The notes under the pieces: generated by a model
Databases searched by the model: none
Told to the model about the DNA's origin: nothing
The model's input: the letters and a program-made list of their open reading frames with translations, nothing else
Program-made: the position numbers and the translations under genes
In this document: one piece after another, positions 1-9,771 of the stretch
Layout of the letters: each line of letters starts with the position of its first letter
Numbering within the stretch: position 1 is the first letter of the stretch
DNA from: Dyadobacter chenwenxiniae
GTDB taxonomy: Bacteria > Bacteroidota > Bacteroidia > Cytophagales > Spirosomataceae
Assembly (NCBI RefSeq): GCF_022869785.1
Contig: NZ_CP094997.1
Location: forward strand, 1,178,001-1,242,000
Direction: 5' to 3'
Length of the DNA stretch: 64,000 nt

Positions 1-1
1 G

Positions 2-685
2 TACAAAGACAAATTCAATCCAAACTACGCTGCCATGCTGGAAAGTATGGACGATGGTGTAGGGCGCGTGGTGAAGCAGCTAGCCGAGAACAAGTTGCTT
101 GACAACACGATCATCATTTTCACATCTGACAATGGTGGCCTGGGCATGGCCGAACTTGGACCGGCCCCAACAAACCTTGAACCGCTTCGGAAATGGAAAG
201 GCCATGTGTATGAGGGTGGGATACGTGTGCCATTGATTTTTTCGTGGAAAGGCAGGATCAAAGACAATCTGGTGACCGAAAATCAGGTGATTGGAACAGA
301 TTACTTTTCAACATTCTCGGAGATTTTAGGAATAACAAACCAGCAAAATCTGCCCGACGGAAAAAGCTTCTATAATGTCCTGCTGAATCCCGAAAAACCC
401 TTTGACCGTGGCCCGTTCTACTGGCATTATCCGCATTCAGCAATCAGGAAGGCCCGTCCGGGTGCTGCGATCAGGCAGGGCGATTTCAAGCTGGTGGAAA
501 TGTATGAGACCGGGAAAACAGAGCTCTTCGATTTAACCAAAGACATGAGCGAAACGAAAGATCTGTCTGCTTCAAATCCTGCAAAAGCAAAGGAATTAAA
601 AGCAGCATTAGCCGCCTGGCGAAAAGAAGTCAATGCGAACATGCCGCAGCGAAATCCGGATTACAAAAAAGTTGCAAAGAAGTAG
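2..685 (+). CDS. Sulfatase, C-terminal part (cut by window edge)
   Basis: The frame is open from base 2, so the gene starts outside the window and the cysteine/FGly active-site motif is not visible. What remains is the second half of a type I sulfatase (alkaline-phosphatase superfamily). It has an 'IIIFTSDNGG' strand, whose D and N are metal ligands in this family, then 'GHVYEGGIRVPLI', the conserved block after the core helix, and a C-terminal subdomain ending with lysine-rich residues. The product would hydrolyse sulfate esters, most likely on a glycan, in the periplasm or outside the cell. Another sulfatase follows 57 bp downstream on the same strand, so the two are probably co-transcribed. 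The substrate cannot be told from the sequence. Confidence 0.9.
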   Translation, partial: YKDKFNPNYAAMLESMDDGVGRVVKQLAENKLLDNTIIIFTSDNGGLGMAELGPAPTNLEPLRKWKGHVYEGGIRVPLIFSWKGRIKDNLVTENQVIGTDYFSTFSEILGITNQQNLPDGKSFYNVLLNPEKPFDRGPFYWHYPHSAIRKARPGAAIRQGDFKLVEMYETGKTELFDLTKDMSETKDLSASNPAKAKELKAALAAWRKEVNANMPQRNPDYKKVAKK

Positions 686-742
686 GCTTCTCCAGTTCTT
701 TGTTCCATTTGACTACATGAACAAGAATAATGTGATACGTCC

Positions 743-2515
743 ATGAAAAACCTTCGAAATCGGTGCTTTTTGTTGCTCCTGACTTTGCTGAGTGCATTTT
801 TGCCCCCAAAACATGTCAGCGCGCAGTCCAAGCCCAACATTGTGTTCATTCTCGCAGACGATCAGGGATGGGGCGATTTGAGCATTCATGGAAATACGAA
901 TGTCAGCACGCCTAATATTGACAGGATCGGCCGGGAGGGTGCCCGCTTTTCGCGGTTTTATGTAGCGCCCTTGTGCGCGCCTACCCGGGCGGGGTTGCTG
1001 ACTGGCCGGTATCACTACCGGACGGGCGTCTGGGGAGTTTCCAGTTCGAAAGAATTTATGAACCTGGACGAGGTAACATTTGCCGACCTATTCAAAAAGG
1101 CAGGTTATGCGACGGGGGCTTTTGGGAAATGGCACAATGGAAGTCAGTATCCCTATCATCCGAATGGCCGCGGATTTGATGAATTCTATGGATTCCTGAG
1201 CGGACATTATGCCAATTATTTTAACACCATGCTCGATCACAATGGTGAGCCGGTACGCAGCAAGGGTTATATCACCGACGACCTGACCAACAAGGCCATT
1301 GCATTTATTGAACAGAACAAGGCGCAGCCTTTCGTGTGCTATGTGCCCTACAATGCGCCGCATTCGCCTTTTCAGGTTTCGGACAAGTATTATGACCGCG
1401 TGAAAGCGAAGCGAATTAATATGTTTAGTAAAAATAAAAGTGCTGAGGAGATTGAAGTGACGATTTCTGCACTGGCTATGTGTGAGAATATTGATGATAA
1501 TGTGGGTCGGATCCTGTCAAAACTTGATCAGCTTAAACTTTCGGACAATACCATTGTAATCTACATGACCGATAATGGACCGAACTCCTGGCGCTGGAAC
1601 GGAGATATGAAAGGTCGCAAAGGCATGGCAGACGAAGGTGGCGTGCGCGTGCCGTTTTTAATTCGCTGGCCTGGCAAAATTACAGCCGGCAAGGTCATCG
1701 ACGGCAATGCAGCTTACATTGACCTGCTCCCAACATTGACTGATCTTGCGGGGGTTTCATCTTCAGGAACAAAACCGCTCGATGGGATTAGTCTGAAACC
1801 CGTATTAACGGGAAAAATTCCGCAGGTTTCCGAGCGCGTACTTTTTACTTCAATCAATAAAAGCAGCAGCGTGCGAAAAGGAAGTTACCTGTTTTCCGGC
1901 GGCTCACTTTTTGACCTTCTCAAAGACTCTACCCAGCAAAATGACATTGCCCTAAAAGAGCCGGAACTGGCTAAAACACTCTCGGCGGCTCTGGAAAACT
2001 GGCAGTCAGAAATGATTGGCAGCATTGATACCGTGCGGTGGCTGCCGGTTGGTTACAGGCAATTTCCAAAAGCGGTTCTTCCTTCGCAGGATGCGGTTTT
2101 GCATCGTTCCAAAGGCAGCACGCTCTCTTATAGCGCATCGGCACCAAACTCTTCCTGGATCACAAACTGGAATGATCTCGAATCGTTCGTAACCTGGAAT
2201 GTAGAGGTGAATACAACCGGAAAATACAAGGTCAATATCCATTACACCAGCCCCGGACCCGGCGATGCGTTCACGCTGACATTTAACGAAAAAAGTATCT
2301 CAGGAAAGATCAAAGACGCATTTGACCCGCCGCTGATCGACAGTCCCGACCGGGTAAAAAGACAAGCTGAATCGTACGAAAAGGAATTTAAAACATTGCA
2401 TATCGGTGAACTCGACTTGCAAAGGGGTAGGGGAACATTGAAGCTGCTTGCGACCGACATTAAAGGACAAAAGTTTGCCGATATCCGTGCGGTTGAGTTG
2501 ATCTTGGTAAAATAA
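743..2515 (+). CDS. Secreted type I sulfatase with C-terminal accessory domain
   Basis: 590 residues with a signal peptide of about 28 residues (hydrophobic LLLLTLLSAFL, then SAQS). The core reads 'PNIVFILADDQGWGD' (metal-binding D39/D40) and 'CAPTRAGLLTGR' (C78 to R82), the C-x-P-[ST]-R signature whose cysteine is converted to formylglycine. 'MTDNGPNSWRW' and 'DEGGVRVPFLIRWPG' are the later core blocks. Residues from about 430 on form a beta-rich region ('YKVNIHYTSPGPGDAFTL') that looks like an accessory carbohydrate-binding-type module; that is inference. It probably removes sulfate esters from a glycan in the periplasm or at the cell surface. It follows another sulfatase and lies some kilobases upstream of fucosidase genes, which suggests but does not prove a sulfated fucose-containing substrate. 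Confidence 0.93.
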   Translation: MKNLRNRCFLLLLTLLSAFLPPKHVSAQSKPNIVFILADDQGWGDLSIHGNTNVSTPNIDRIGREGARFSRFYVAPLCAPTRAGLLTGRYHYRTGVWGVSSSKEFMNLDEVTFADLFKKAGYATGAFGKWHNGSQYPYHPNGRGFDEFYGFLSGHYANYFNTMLDHNGEPVRSKGYITDDLTNKAIAFIEQNKAQPFVCYVPYNAPHSPFQVSDKYYDRVKAKRINMFSKNKSAEEIEVTISALAMCENIDDNVGRILSKLDQLKLSDNTIVIYMTDNGPNSWRWNGDMKGRKGMADEGGVRVPFLIRWPGKITAGKVIDGNAAYIDLLPTLTDLAGVSSSGTKPLDGISLKPVLTGKIPQVSERVLFTSINKSSSVRKGSYLFSGGSLFDLLKDSTQQNDIALKEPELAKTLSAALENWQSEMIGSIDTVRWLPVGYRQFPKAVLPSQDAVLHRSKGSTLSYSASAPNSSWITNWNDLESFVTWNVEVNTTGKYKVNIHYTSPGPGDAFTLTFNEKSISGKIKDAFDPPLIDSPDRVKRQAESYEKEFKTLHIGELDLQRGRGTLKLLATDIKGQKFADIRAVELILVK

Positions 2516-2517
2516 CG

Positions 2518-3740
2518 TTAGCGCCCATAGATGATGCTGAGATATTGCTTCTGCAAATTCGAGAAATAGGCCAGGCAAGCAACGGTGAGCGCGGACAGGA
2601 ACAGGAAGGTTGTCGGATGTGGAAAATAATAGAATGTAATGAGCACAATCAGACTGGCACGCATGAATTCAATATAAAAAACCCAACGTCGTTGTTCCAG
2701 AATAGCTCCGCAGTTGATCAGGGTGACAAAGATCGTAAGCGCAACCATAATCTGGATGTATGTTGCAATATAGTGCTCGAACAGCAAGAGAAAGAACAAT
2801 GTCGTAACCATCAAGGCAAACTGAATGACAGCATAAAAACGAAATTTTTGGGAGCGCGTCCGTACTTTGTGTTTGGATAAAAACCTTTTTTCAGCGACCC
2901 CTCTGAGCTCAGGATCGAAGTCGGCAGGACGCCCGAATATAATTTTTAGCTTGTGATAAACTCCCGGAGTCCTTTTGACGGCATAGGCAAGCTCAACCAA
3001 ATAATGAAAGTGCTGCCACAAAAAGCTGTGGCTTCCCAACTGCTTCGTTAGTCCGTATTTCGGAGTTTCTTTTTCTTCTGCAAAAGTCCCGAATAATTTA
3101 TCCCAGATAATGAACATATCGCCGAAATTCTTGTCGAGATATGCCTCGTTGCTGGCATGGTGCACGCGGTGGTGCGATGGTGTGACTAAAACATGTTCCA
3201 ATATCCCTAATTTTCCAATGAGCTGGGTGTGGGTAAAAAATGGGTAAAAACCATGTATGATCAGCATGGTCGTTATCATTGCTGGCGGAAAGCCTATCAC
3301 CGGCAGTACAGCCCAGAACGCGGTCCGTACAAACGCCTGAAAAACGGTGATCCTTGTGCCCGCTGTATAGTTGAACTCTTCGCTGGTATGATGCACGACG
3401 TGAAATCCCCAGAAAATATTGATCTCATGTCCAAACCGGTGGTACCAGTACCAGATCAGATCGGTAGCAAGTACAAAGCGAAACCCACATCAAAATGCCC
3501 GGCTTGATGTCGAAAATGGCGTAATGTTCGTGGAGATACTCGTAAAAAAAATAGAATGAAGCGGCAGTAAACATATCAATCAGGCGTTCAGCCACACCCA
3601 CATTCATATTGGTGATCGAACTTGTGAAGTTGAAGACGTTGCGACCGAGTTTTTTGGAGATTAAATATTCCAGCCCAATAAACAGCAAAAACACCGGGAC
3701 TGCCAGCGCCCATGTAATTCAGGTTCATTTTTGTCAGCAT
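2518..3740 (-). pseudogene. Fatty acid hydroxylase / sterol desaturase, two apparent frameshifts
   Basis: An integral membrane di-iron hydroxylase that can be read end to end only by changing frame twice. Translation from the ATG at 3728 or 3740 (MNLNYM...) shifts near the C run 3709-3711 into ALAVPVFLLFIGLEYL, then shifts again near 3475-3477 into LATDLIWYWYHRFGHE. Each shift is explained by one extra base. After joining, all histidine clusters of the family are present: HRFGH (HX3H), HVVHH, and HRVHH further on. Family members hydroxylate or desaturate lipid chains. The intact motifs in all frames suggest either very recent inactivation or sequencing errors in homopolymers. The stop codon is 2 bp from that of the convergent sulfatase. 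Confidence 0.82.
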
Positions 3741-3932
3741 TTAGGTTATCGGTTTGTCATTAGCGACGCCTGCGGTAAAGTAAGAAATCAGAATATCGAG
3801 GCAGGGACTGTTCCGTGATTTTTACTTACAGCCCAAAACTATAAAAATTTTGAATAAAGATATATAATCTATCGGTTTAGTATATAAATTGCCTTGCCAG
3901 GACAGCCTGGTTCTCCGTGATCGCTTTTTAGT

Positions 3933-5156
3933 ATGAACAGAAGGACATTTACCAAGCATGCGGCTGGGATTCCCGCCGCTTTGATGTTACCGCAAATTAC
4001 CGATCAGAAACTGGTTGTCACGGACATCCGGATCCACGAGGTGAAGGTCAATGCACGTGGAAACTGGCATTTTGTCGAACTGAAAACGAATAAAGGTCTA
4101 ACTGGTTTGGGCGAGGCTTCTCACGGCTTTGCCGTGAAAGACGGACCGGGGCAGCTGCGCGCAGAGATCAAACATTTCTTTGGACTCGTTAAAGGGGAAT
4201 CTCCGTTTAATATCGAACAGTTTCGTCAGCGCGGATTGAAAGCCGCCGCGGAAAAAGGGAAGGCTGCAATTACCGCTTTCAGCGCGATCGAACATGCATT
4301 GTGGGATTTGAAAGGAAAGGCGCTCGGCGTGCCGGTTTACGATTTGCTGGGCGGAAAGCTGCGTGACAAATTGAAAGTATATGCCAATATCAACCGTGCC
4401 ACTAATGCGCGCGACGCAAATGGACGCAGGCTCATCCCGGACTTTCAGAGAAATGCTGAGAATGCTTTGGAAAGTGGTTTCAAAGCGGTGAAGCTCGCGC
4501 CGTTTGACGACATGAAGCCCTTGAAGACAGCCAGTCAGCCGCAGATCGATTCGGATATTGACTATGCCATTTCCTGCGTGGAGGCAGTTCGGAAAACGAT
4601 CGGAAAAGACATTGACCTGCTGATCGACGTGCACAGCCATTTGAACAAAGACCTGGCTATTTCCACAGCAAAACGCCTCGAAAGTGCTCATTTATATTGG
4701 TATGAAGAGGCTGTCGATCCTGAAAAGAATGTCGAAGATACAAAAGCGATCACGGACGCGATTTCGCAGGGATCTGCCGGCGGAGAGTCTATTTTTGGCC
4801 GGCAAGGATTTGCCAAAATTATCTCAACCCGCGCACTCGATATCATTATGCCCGACGTGAAGCATTGCGGCGGAATTCAGGAACTGCGTTTTATTTCTGC
4901 ATTGGCCGAAAGCGCAGAAAATATAACAGTCGCCCCGCACAATCCCAGCGGGCCCATTTCTACGGCGGCAAGTGTGCAGGTCTGCGCAGCGATCCCCAAC
5001 TTTTCAATTCTCGAATATGCGTATGGTGAAGTGCCGTGGCGTGCCGGGTTGTTGTCCCCAGCCGAGCATTTTGACGAAGGTTACATCCACGTTCCGGACG
5101 CGCCGGGGCTTGGACACGGATTTAATGAGTCGGTTCTAAGGAAATACAGTATTTAG
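3933..5156 (+). CDS. Mandelate racemase / muconate lactonizing enzyme family protein (enolase superfamily)
   Basis: 407 residues. The start 'MNRRTFTKHAAGIPAAL' resembles a twin-arginine signal, suggesting export. An N-terminal capping domain is followed by a TIM barrel ('AIEHALWDLKGKALGVPVYDLLGG' region, residues 119-141). Candidate metal ligands are D232 in 'LLIDVHSH', E258 or E259 in 'YWYEEAVDP' and E285 in 'GGESIFG'. K187 in 'KAVKLAP' and H336 in 'APHNPSGP' may be the acid/base residues. Members of this family dehydrate or epimerise sugar acids or cycloisomerise lactones; the exact substrate is not evident. It is a different subgroup from the fuconate dehydratase at 8.5 kb. It may belong to the same sugar-acid theme, but it sits upstream of the regulator and has its own promoter region. 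Confidence 0.88.
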   Translation: MNRRTFTKHAAGIPAALMLPQITDQKLVVTDIRIHEVKVNARGNWHFVELKTNKGLTGLGEASHGFAVKDGPGQLRAEIKHFFGLVKGESPFNIEQFRQRGLKAAAEKGKAAITAFSAIEHALWDLKGKALGVPVYDLLGGKLRDKLKVYANINRATNARDANGRRLIPDFQRNAENALESGFKAVKLAPFDDMKPLKTASQPQIDSDIDYAISCVEAVRKTIGKDIDLLIDVHSHLNKDLAISTAKRLESAHLYWYEEAVDPEKNVEDTKAITDAISQGSAGGESIFGRQGFAKIISTRALDIIMPDVKHCGGIQELRFISALAESAENITVAPHNPSGPISTAASVQVCAAIPNFSILEYAYGEVPWRAGLLSPAEHFDEGYIHVPDAPGLGHGFNESVLRKYSI

Positions 5157-5337
5157 AAATTCGAGCGCACCATGGATAAAAACCGGCCAGCAGCGCTTGC
5201 GGGTTAGGTTGCCTTTGAAGCCACCTTGTAGCAACAAAACTTCCATGAAGTATTCCGGCATCAGCCTTTTTGAGTAAAACAATATAAGTATCTGCTTCAC
5301 TATTGACCCAGCATCCTCTTTACAAAAATTAAAGATA

Positions 5338-6528
5338 ATGGCCGTCATTTCAAGTCTGTTCAGATCGGTTTTAATTATTTTGCTCATACTTTCTGCTAAC
5401 CGACTGAGGGCACAGCCAAAAGAGCCGGAGACAATTAAAGAGCTGCAAACAGCCATCCAGAAAGTGCTGAAAGAAACCGGCAGCGTAGACAATCTGCGGA
5501 TTCTGAGTGAAAAGTCTCTGGAACGCATGGAGATGTCGGCAACCACGATCGGTGCCAGGCGTGGACTGGAATACGGATATGGGTTGTCAAATTATTCCTC
5601 GCCATATAAAAGCTACGTTTACCGATCACACGGTGGAGGCGTAAATGGCGGGTTAGCCGATTTTTCCTACCTGCCAGATCACCAGGCTGGCTATGCGCTC
5701 ATGATCAATTCCGGTGATGGAAATGCCCTGCACCGCATCCAGCAGCTCGTGCGCAGTTTCCAGACACGCCATCTGAAATCAGACAAGACGGTTCGTTTGG
5801 ACAGCTCCACATTTGTCCCCGACGCGGATATCAATGGTTATTACACGATGATCAATCCCAGGATTCAGGCTTCCGATTATCTGGACCGGGTCGTGAATGT
5901 GCAGCACATCTGGGGAAAAGGAAAATTTATATTCAGATCTAACCTCTTGGGCAGCGGGGTCGAAACCTATCAGGCTGTCACTGATCACCAGTTTGTCTCA
6001 CAGCAAACCGGAAAAGTCAGTATGGTGATAGCGAATGACCCCATTGCAGGCGATGTCCTGCAGGCAGATACACAGGTTCTCATGCGGGTGTCACCTGTTG
6101 TGGCATTTGGCCGACTCATTCTGCTGGGTTTGTGGATCTGCTATCTGATCGGCTCTGTGGTCTACGGAATTATCCGGCTCGTCCGCTGGCGAATGGGTAA
6201 AGCTGGCAGATTAACGTATCAGACTATGGGCTTGTGGCCGGTCTTCGCGAGCCTGTTTTTTATCTGTGCATCAATAATGGCTTCCATTGGCGGGAAAGAT
6301 CCGTTTGAACTGCTGGGTAAAATCAGCTTTGTGTCGGTTTCCATTATGGTCTTGACGATCGCGTTTGCACTGGCAACGGCCTGGTCTGTCATTACCATTG
6401 TACTAGCCAGGAAAATAGTGTTGAGCAGGAATATTTACATGCACATTGTTATTTTAACCGGACTGCATCTGGTTATTAGCTGCTATCTGTTATGGCACGG
6501 AGTAATCGGTATCCAGACCTGGAATTGA
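5338..6528 (+). pseudogene. Serine hydrolase (beta-lactamase-like) lacking its catalytic core, with C-terminal membrane domain
   Basis: An open frame of 396 residues that begins like a penicillin-binding-protein-type hydrolase: a signal peptide, then 'ELQTAIQKVLKETGSV' near residues 35-50. It jumps at about residue 50 (near 5487) to what is normally the last third of that domain: 'SEKSLERME', 'GLEYGYGLSNY', then 'YRSHGGGVNGGLADFSYLP', the third active-site block. The SxxK and YxN motifs that normally lie between are absent, as are roughly 200-250 residues. A middle domain and four hydrophobic segments (about 265-390) follow. The reading frame survived the deletion, so a protein may still be made, but it should have no serine-hydrolase activity. 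Intact relatives usually combine the same hydrolase and membrane parts. Confidence 0.72.
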
Positions 6529-6570
6529 CCGTCGTTCCCCCTGGCTGGTCGAGAGCGATATCCTTGCTTA

Positions 6571-7473
6571 CTATCCTACTTTCTTCGCTGTTAACCTGTA
6601 TTGCTCGGGTGACTGTCCCATGTTCTTCTTGAACACCCTGGAAAAGTAAAACGGATCGTCATAGCCCAGGCTCATGGCGATTTCTTTGATTTTGCCCTCA
6701 TTGGCATAAATGAGCTGGCAAGCCTTCTGCATTTTTAAATGGATAAAATAATCAACCGGCGCCATGCCCGTGCCTTTCCGAAACAGCATGGAAAAATGTG
6801 AGCAGGAAAACTTATGTTTTTGGGCCATATCTTCCACAGATAGTTTTTTATCCAGATGCAGCCGCATATGGGTAATTGTTTCGGTTACAATATCCGGTTT
6901 CTCTGCATTTTCGGAGATCAGATGTTTGTCGGGATAAAGGAACATGGCCATGAAATAGGGCAGGCACATGGTGGCATTAGCCAGGTTTTCCAGGCTGTAA
7001 CCCATTTCCAGACTTTGGTAAAGCCGGTGCCAAGTGTCCAGCGTTTTATCATTGAAAATGAGGTTGACAGGCCCTTTTTGCGGCGTGATTTGCAACGATT
7101 GATTAAAGCTGTCAATGGCCGGACCTGTGTAATGCACCCAGTAAATCGTCCACGGATCTTCATGATCGGCCCAATAGCGAATGTATTGATCAGTGGCCGG
7201 CAGCAGAATGAATTGATTGGCCGAAACGGCAAACTTTTTATCGCCGATCACATAATGACCCTTCCCCTGAATGCAATAGATCAGAATGTTATCCTCGCAA
7301 CCCTTGCGTCGTTCGCGATAATGGAAAAGCGCTTTTGGAAAATAACCGATGTGCGTGATATAGAGCTGAAACAATGCCGGATTTTTGTGAACAACATCCC
7401 GCAGAATCCCCGGTGGAAGACTGATCAGCTTCTCACCTTCAAACCCATCCCTTCTCTTAAAACTCATGCTCAT
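6571..7473 (-). CDS. AraC-family transcriptional regulator of the fucose locus (proposed)
   Basis: 300 residues. The N-terminal half is a cupin-like sugar-sensing domain ('ILIYCIQGKGHYVIGDKKF', 'QFILLPATDQYIRYWADH'). The C-terminal half has two helix-turn-helix motifs ('LSVEDMAQKHKFSCSHFSMLFRK' region and 'IKEIAMSLGYDDPFYFSRVF'), ending 'MGQSPEQYR' as is typical of AraC/XylS proteins. It is divergent from the SDR/fuconate-dehydratase genes across a 260-bp promoter region. A 15-bp sequence just upstream of its own start is repeated with one mismatch before susC, so it is proposed to control the fucose catabolic genes and the SusCD operon. That role is inference from position. Confidence 0.9.
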   Translation of the reverse strand: MSMSFKRRDGFEGEKLISLPPGILRDVVHKNPALFQLYITHIGYFPKALFHYRERRKGCEDNILIYCIQGKGHYVIGDKKFAVSANQFILLPATDQYIRYWADHEDPWTIYWVHYTGPAIDSFNQSLQITPQKGPVNLIFNDKTLDTWHRLYQSLEMGYSLENLANATMCLPYFMAMFLYPDKHLISENAEKPDIVTETITHMRLHLDKKLSVEDMAQKHKFSCSHFSMLFRKGTGMAPVDYFIHLKMQKACQLIYANEGKIKEIAMSLGYDDPFYFSRVFKKNMGQSPEQYRLTAKKVG

Positions 7474-7489
7474 CTTCCCTTGTTATTTT

Positions 7490-7504
7490 AATCGTATTTT
7501 CCAT
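7490..7504 (+). promoter_or_regulatory. Candidate operator, copy 1 (AATCGTATTTTCCAT)
   Basis: The 15-bp sequence AATCGTATTTTCCAT lies 16 bp upstream of the AraC-type regulator's start codon. It recurs as AATCGTATTATCCAT before susC at 11467-11481. A looser version with the same two ends but three extra middle bases (AATCGTA-GCATTC-TCCAT) lies at 7603-7620 in the same divergent region. Shared 15-mers at two promoter-proximal places of one locus are unlikely by chance and fit a regulator binding site. No footprint is known to me. Confidence 0.45.
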
Positions 7505-7602
7505 TACTAATTTTTCGAAGGTGCGATAATAGCCAATTTTAGATAAATATTTAAAACTAATATGGTTTTGATTATAAAAATGAGTGTTTAAGTAAAATGT
7601 GT

Positions 7603-7620
7603 AATCGTAGCATTCTCCAT
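7603..7620 (+). promoter_or_regulatory. Possible third operator half-site pair
   Basis: AATCGTA followed by six bases and TCCAT, matching both ends of the 15-bp sequence at 7490 and 11467 but with three extra middle bases. It sits inside the region between the divergent regulator and SDR genes, 114 bp before the SDR start. The wider spacing makes it weaker evidence than the other two copies. Confidence 0.25.
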
Positions 7621-7733
7621 CAAAATAAGTGAATGTGCTATATGTAACAGCATGATGCTATTCTACTTTTGGCTTTCGGTTCCACAAGCTGGTTTCCGAA
7701 GATTTGATACGATGATTATACATTCCACGATAT

Positions 7734-8534
7734 ATGTTGCTATTAGCCGATAAAGTCGTTTTTCTGACGGGAGGGACCGAGGGGATCGGGTTCGAGTGCG
7801 CCAAAGCTTACCAGCGGGCAGGGGCGAGCCTTTGCATTATTAGTAATGACCCGCGCAGCATTTCCCGCGCCAAAATGGAGCTGAATGAACGGACGGCGGA
7901 GTTTGTGCTCGCGGACGTATCCAGTTCGCGGGAGGTGAAATATGCTATCGCGCATTGCCTTAAAATTTTTGGTAAAATCGATGTGATTCACAACAATGCG
8001 GGCATTTCAAATCCTTCCAAAGCCCTGCACGAAACTTCCGATGAAGAGTGGCACAAGCTGTTTGAAGTCAATGTAGGCGGCATTTACAACACCACTTTTC
8101 ACGGAATTGATGCGCTTAAAAATTCAAGCGGGAACATTCTGAACACGGGGAGTCTGGTAGGTGAAATAGGGCAGGAGATCCATGCGGCGTACACAGCGAC
8201 CAAAGGCGCGGTGAATGCGCTGACCAAGTCGATGGCGCTGGATTATGCACCTTTCGGGATCCGCGTCAATGCGGTGGCGCCGGCGGGTGTGATCACGCCG
8301 CTGCTGCGCACCTGGAGCCAGCAGCAGCCCGATCCGGAAACTGCGGAAGCATATCTCAATAACATTCATGCCCTGGGTTATTGCCCCGAAGGTGACGTTG
8401 TCGCCGACGCTTGCCTGTTCCTGATTTCAGATATGGCGCGTTTTGTGACCGGCTGCATCCTGCCCGTCAGCGGCGGTGCGGAACTGGGTTACAAAAAGCT
8501 GTCCGGCAAACACAACCATTTTCATGATCTATAA
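7734..8534 (+). CDS. SDR-family dehydrogenase, likely of the L-fucose oxidative pathway
   Basis: 266 residues forming a classical short-chain dehydrogenase: cofactor loop 'TGGTEGIG' (12-19), 'NNAG' (87-90), catalytic S140, Y153 and K157 ('YTATK'), and C-terminal 'VTGCILPVSGG'. The acidic D61 in 'LADVSS' is the usual adenine-contact position. The gene overlaps the L-fuconate dehydratase by 11 bp, so the enzyme is probably either L-fucose dehydrogenase or 2-keto-3-deoxy-L-fuconate 4-dehydrogenase. The sequence does not decide between them. The next enzymes of the route (lactonase, diketo hydrolase or aldolase) are not in this window. Confidence 0.88.
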   Translation: MLLLADKVVFLTGGTEGIGFECAKAYQRAGASLCIISNDPRSISRAKMELNERTAEFVLADVSSSREVKYAIAHCLKIFGKIDVIHNNAGISNPSKALHETSDEEWHKLFEVNVGGIYNTTFHGIDALKNSSGNILNTGSLVGEIGQEIHAAYTATKGAVNALTKSMALDYAPFGIRVNAVAPAGVITPLLRTWSQQQPDPETAEAYLNNIHALGYCPEGDVVADACLFLISDMARFVTGCILPVSGGAELGYKKLSGKHNHFHDL

Positions 8535-9756
8535 AATTGCAGTAAAAGACGCCCGTTACCAGCTCGACGGCAGCGCAGGCAGCGACGCCATCCATCGCGA
8601 CCCCATTTATTCCTACGCCGTCACCCAGCTCATCGACGACAGCGGCACGACCGGAACCGGCTTCGCATTCACATTGGGCGAAGGCAACGATCTCGTGTGC
8701 AAAGCCGCCCAATATTATGCGCAAAAGCTTGTGGGTAAAGACATTGAAGAAATGATGACCGACTTTGGTACATTATTTAGGCAATTGTCTGACGATCAGC
8801 AATTTCGCTGGCTCGGGCCACACAAAGGCGTTGTGCATCTGGCGTTGGCGTCCGTTACCAATGCATGTTACGATCTTTGGGCCAAAAAACGCGGCGTGCC
8901 GCTCTGGAAGTTGCTGACCGACCTTTCGCCGGAAGCGATCATCAATACACTGGACTTCTCATATCTCGAAGATGAGCTGACCAAAGAACAGGCATTAGCT
9001 TTATTAAAGCAGGAATATATGGGCAAATCAAGCCGTGAAAGTATTTTGAAAACGGGTTACCCGGGCTATGACACGTCGATCGGCTGGTTTAACTATTCCG
9101 ACGAAAAGGTACGGGAAAATTGCAAAAAAGCAATTGCCGAAGGATTTACCGCGATGAAACTGAAAGTGGGCTCCGCCGATCCCGATCGGGACATTCGCCG
9201 TGCGCACATTGTACGGGAGGTTGCGGGAGAAAGCGTGAAAGTAATGCTCGACGCCAACCAGCAATGGACCCTGCCGAATGCGATCGCAATCTGCAAGCAA
9301 CTGGCAACGATGAACCCCTATTGGATCGAAGAACCCACGCACCCCGACGATGTGCTGGCGCACCGGACACTGGCCCGCGAAATCGCGCCCGTAAAATTGG
9401 CATTGGGCGAACATGTGCCAAATAAAGTTATTTTTAAAAATTACCTGCAAGCCAAAGCGGCCGCATTCATCCAGGTGGACGCCGTGCGGGTTGGCGGCGT
9501 GAGCGAGTTTCTGACGATCAGTTTGTTGTGTAAAAAGTTTGGCATTCCCGTTGTGCCGCATGTGGGTGATATGGGACAGCTGCATCAGCATTTGGTGTTG
9601 TATAACCACATGGCAATGGGGCATGAAGCGTTATTTTTGGAGCACATTCCGCATTTGCAGAAACATTTCGTCCATCCGGCCCGTATCCGAAACGGCGTTT
9701 ACGAAACACCGCAGGAACCCGGCAGCAGTTGCGATCTGATCGCTTTGCATCACTAA
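8524..9756 (+). CDS. L-fuconate dehydratase
   Basis: 410 residues of the enolase superfamily. It converts L-fuconate to 2-keto-3-deoxy-L-fuconate. The start ATG at 8524 (MIYKIAVKDARYQLDG) is preferred because family members begin this way; an upstream extension would run deep into the SDR gene. Visible family features are the general-base lysines in 'MKLKVG' (212/214), metal ligands D243 ('MLDANQQW'), E269 ('WIEEPTHPDD') and E296 ('LGEHVPN'), and catalytic H346 in 'VVPHVGDMGQLHQHL'. The 'HVGDMGQLHQH...EHIPHL' ending is typical of FucD/ENOSF1 proteins. It overlaps the SDR gene by 11 bp and is 15 bp from the symporter gene, so the three are one operon. FucD is the usual name for this enzyme. 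Confidence 0.93.
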   Translation: MIYKIAVKDARYQLDGSAGSDAIHRDPIYSYAVTQLIDDSGTTGTGFAFTLGEGNDLVCKAAQYYAQKLVGKDIEEMMTDFGTLFRQLSDDQQFRWLGPHKGVVHLALASVTNACYDLWAKKRGVPLWKLLTDLSPEAIINTLDFSYLEDELTKEQALALLKQEYMGKSSRESILKTGYPGYDTSIGWFNYSDEKVRENCKKAIAEGFTAMKLKVGSADPDRDIRRAHIVREVAGESVKVMLDANQQWTLPNAIAICKQLATMNPYWIEEPTHPDDVLAHRTLAREIAPVKLALGEHVPNKVIFKNYLQAKAAAFIQVDAVRVGGVSEFLTISLLCKKFGIPVVPHVGDMGQLHQHLVLYNHMAMGHEALFLEHIPHLQKHFVHPARIRNGVYETPQEPGSSCDLIALHH

Positions 9757-9771
9757 AATCTCTTTTCCAAT

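Noticed and set aside
5136..5546. A 136-residue minus-strand frame running over the end of the enolase-type gene.
   Set aside because: It overlaps two plus-strand genes and its composition follows theirs in another frame; no start signal or family motif.
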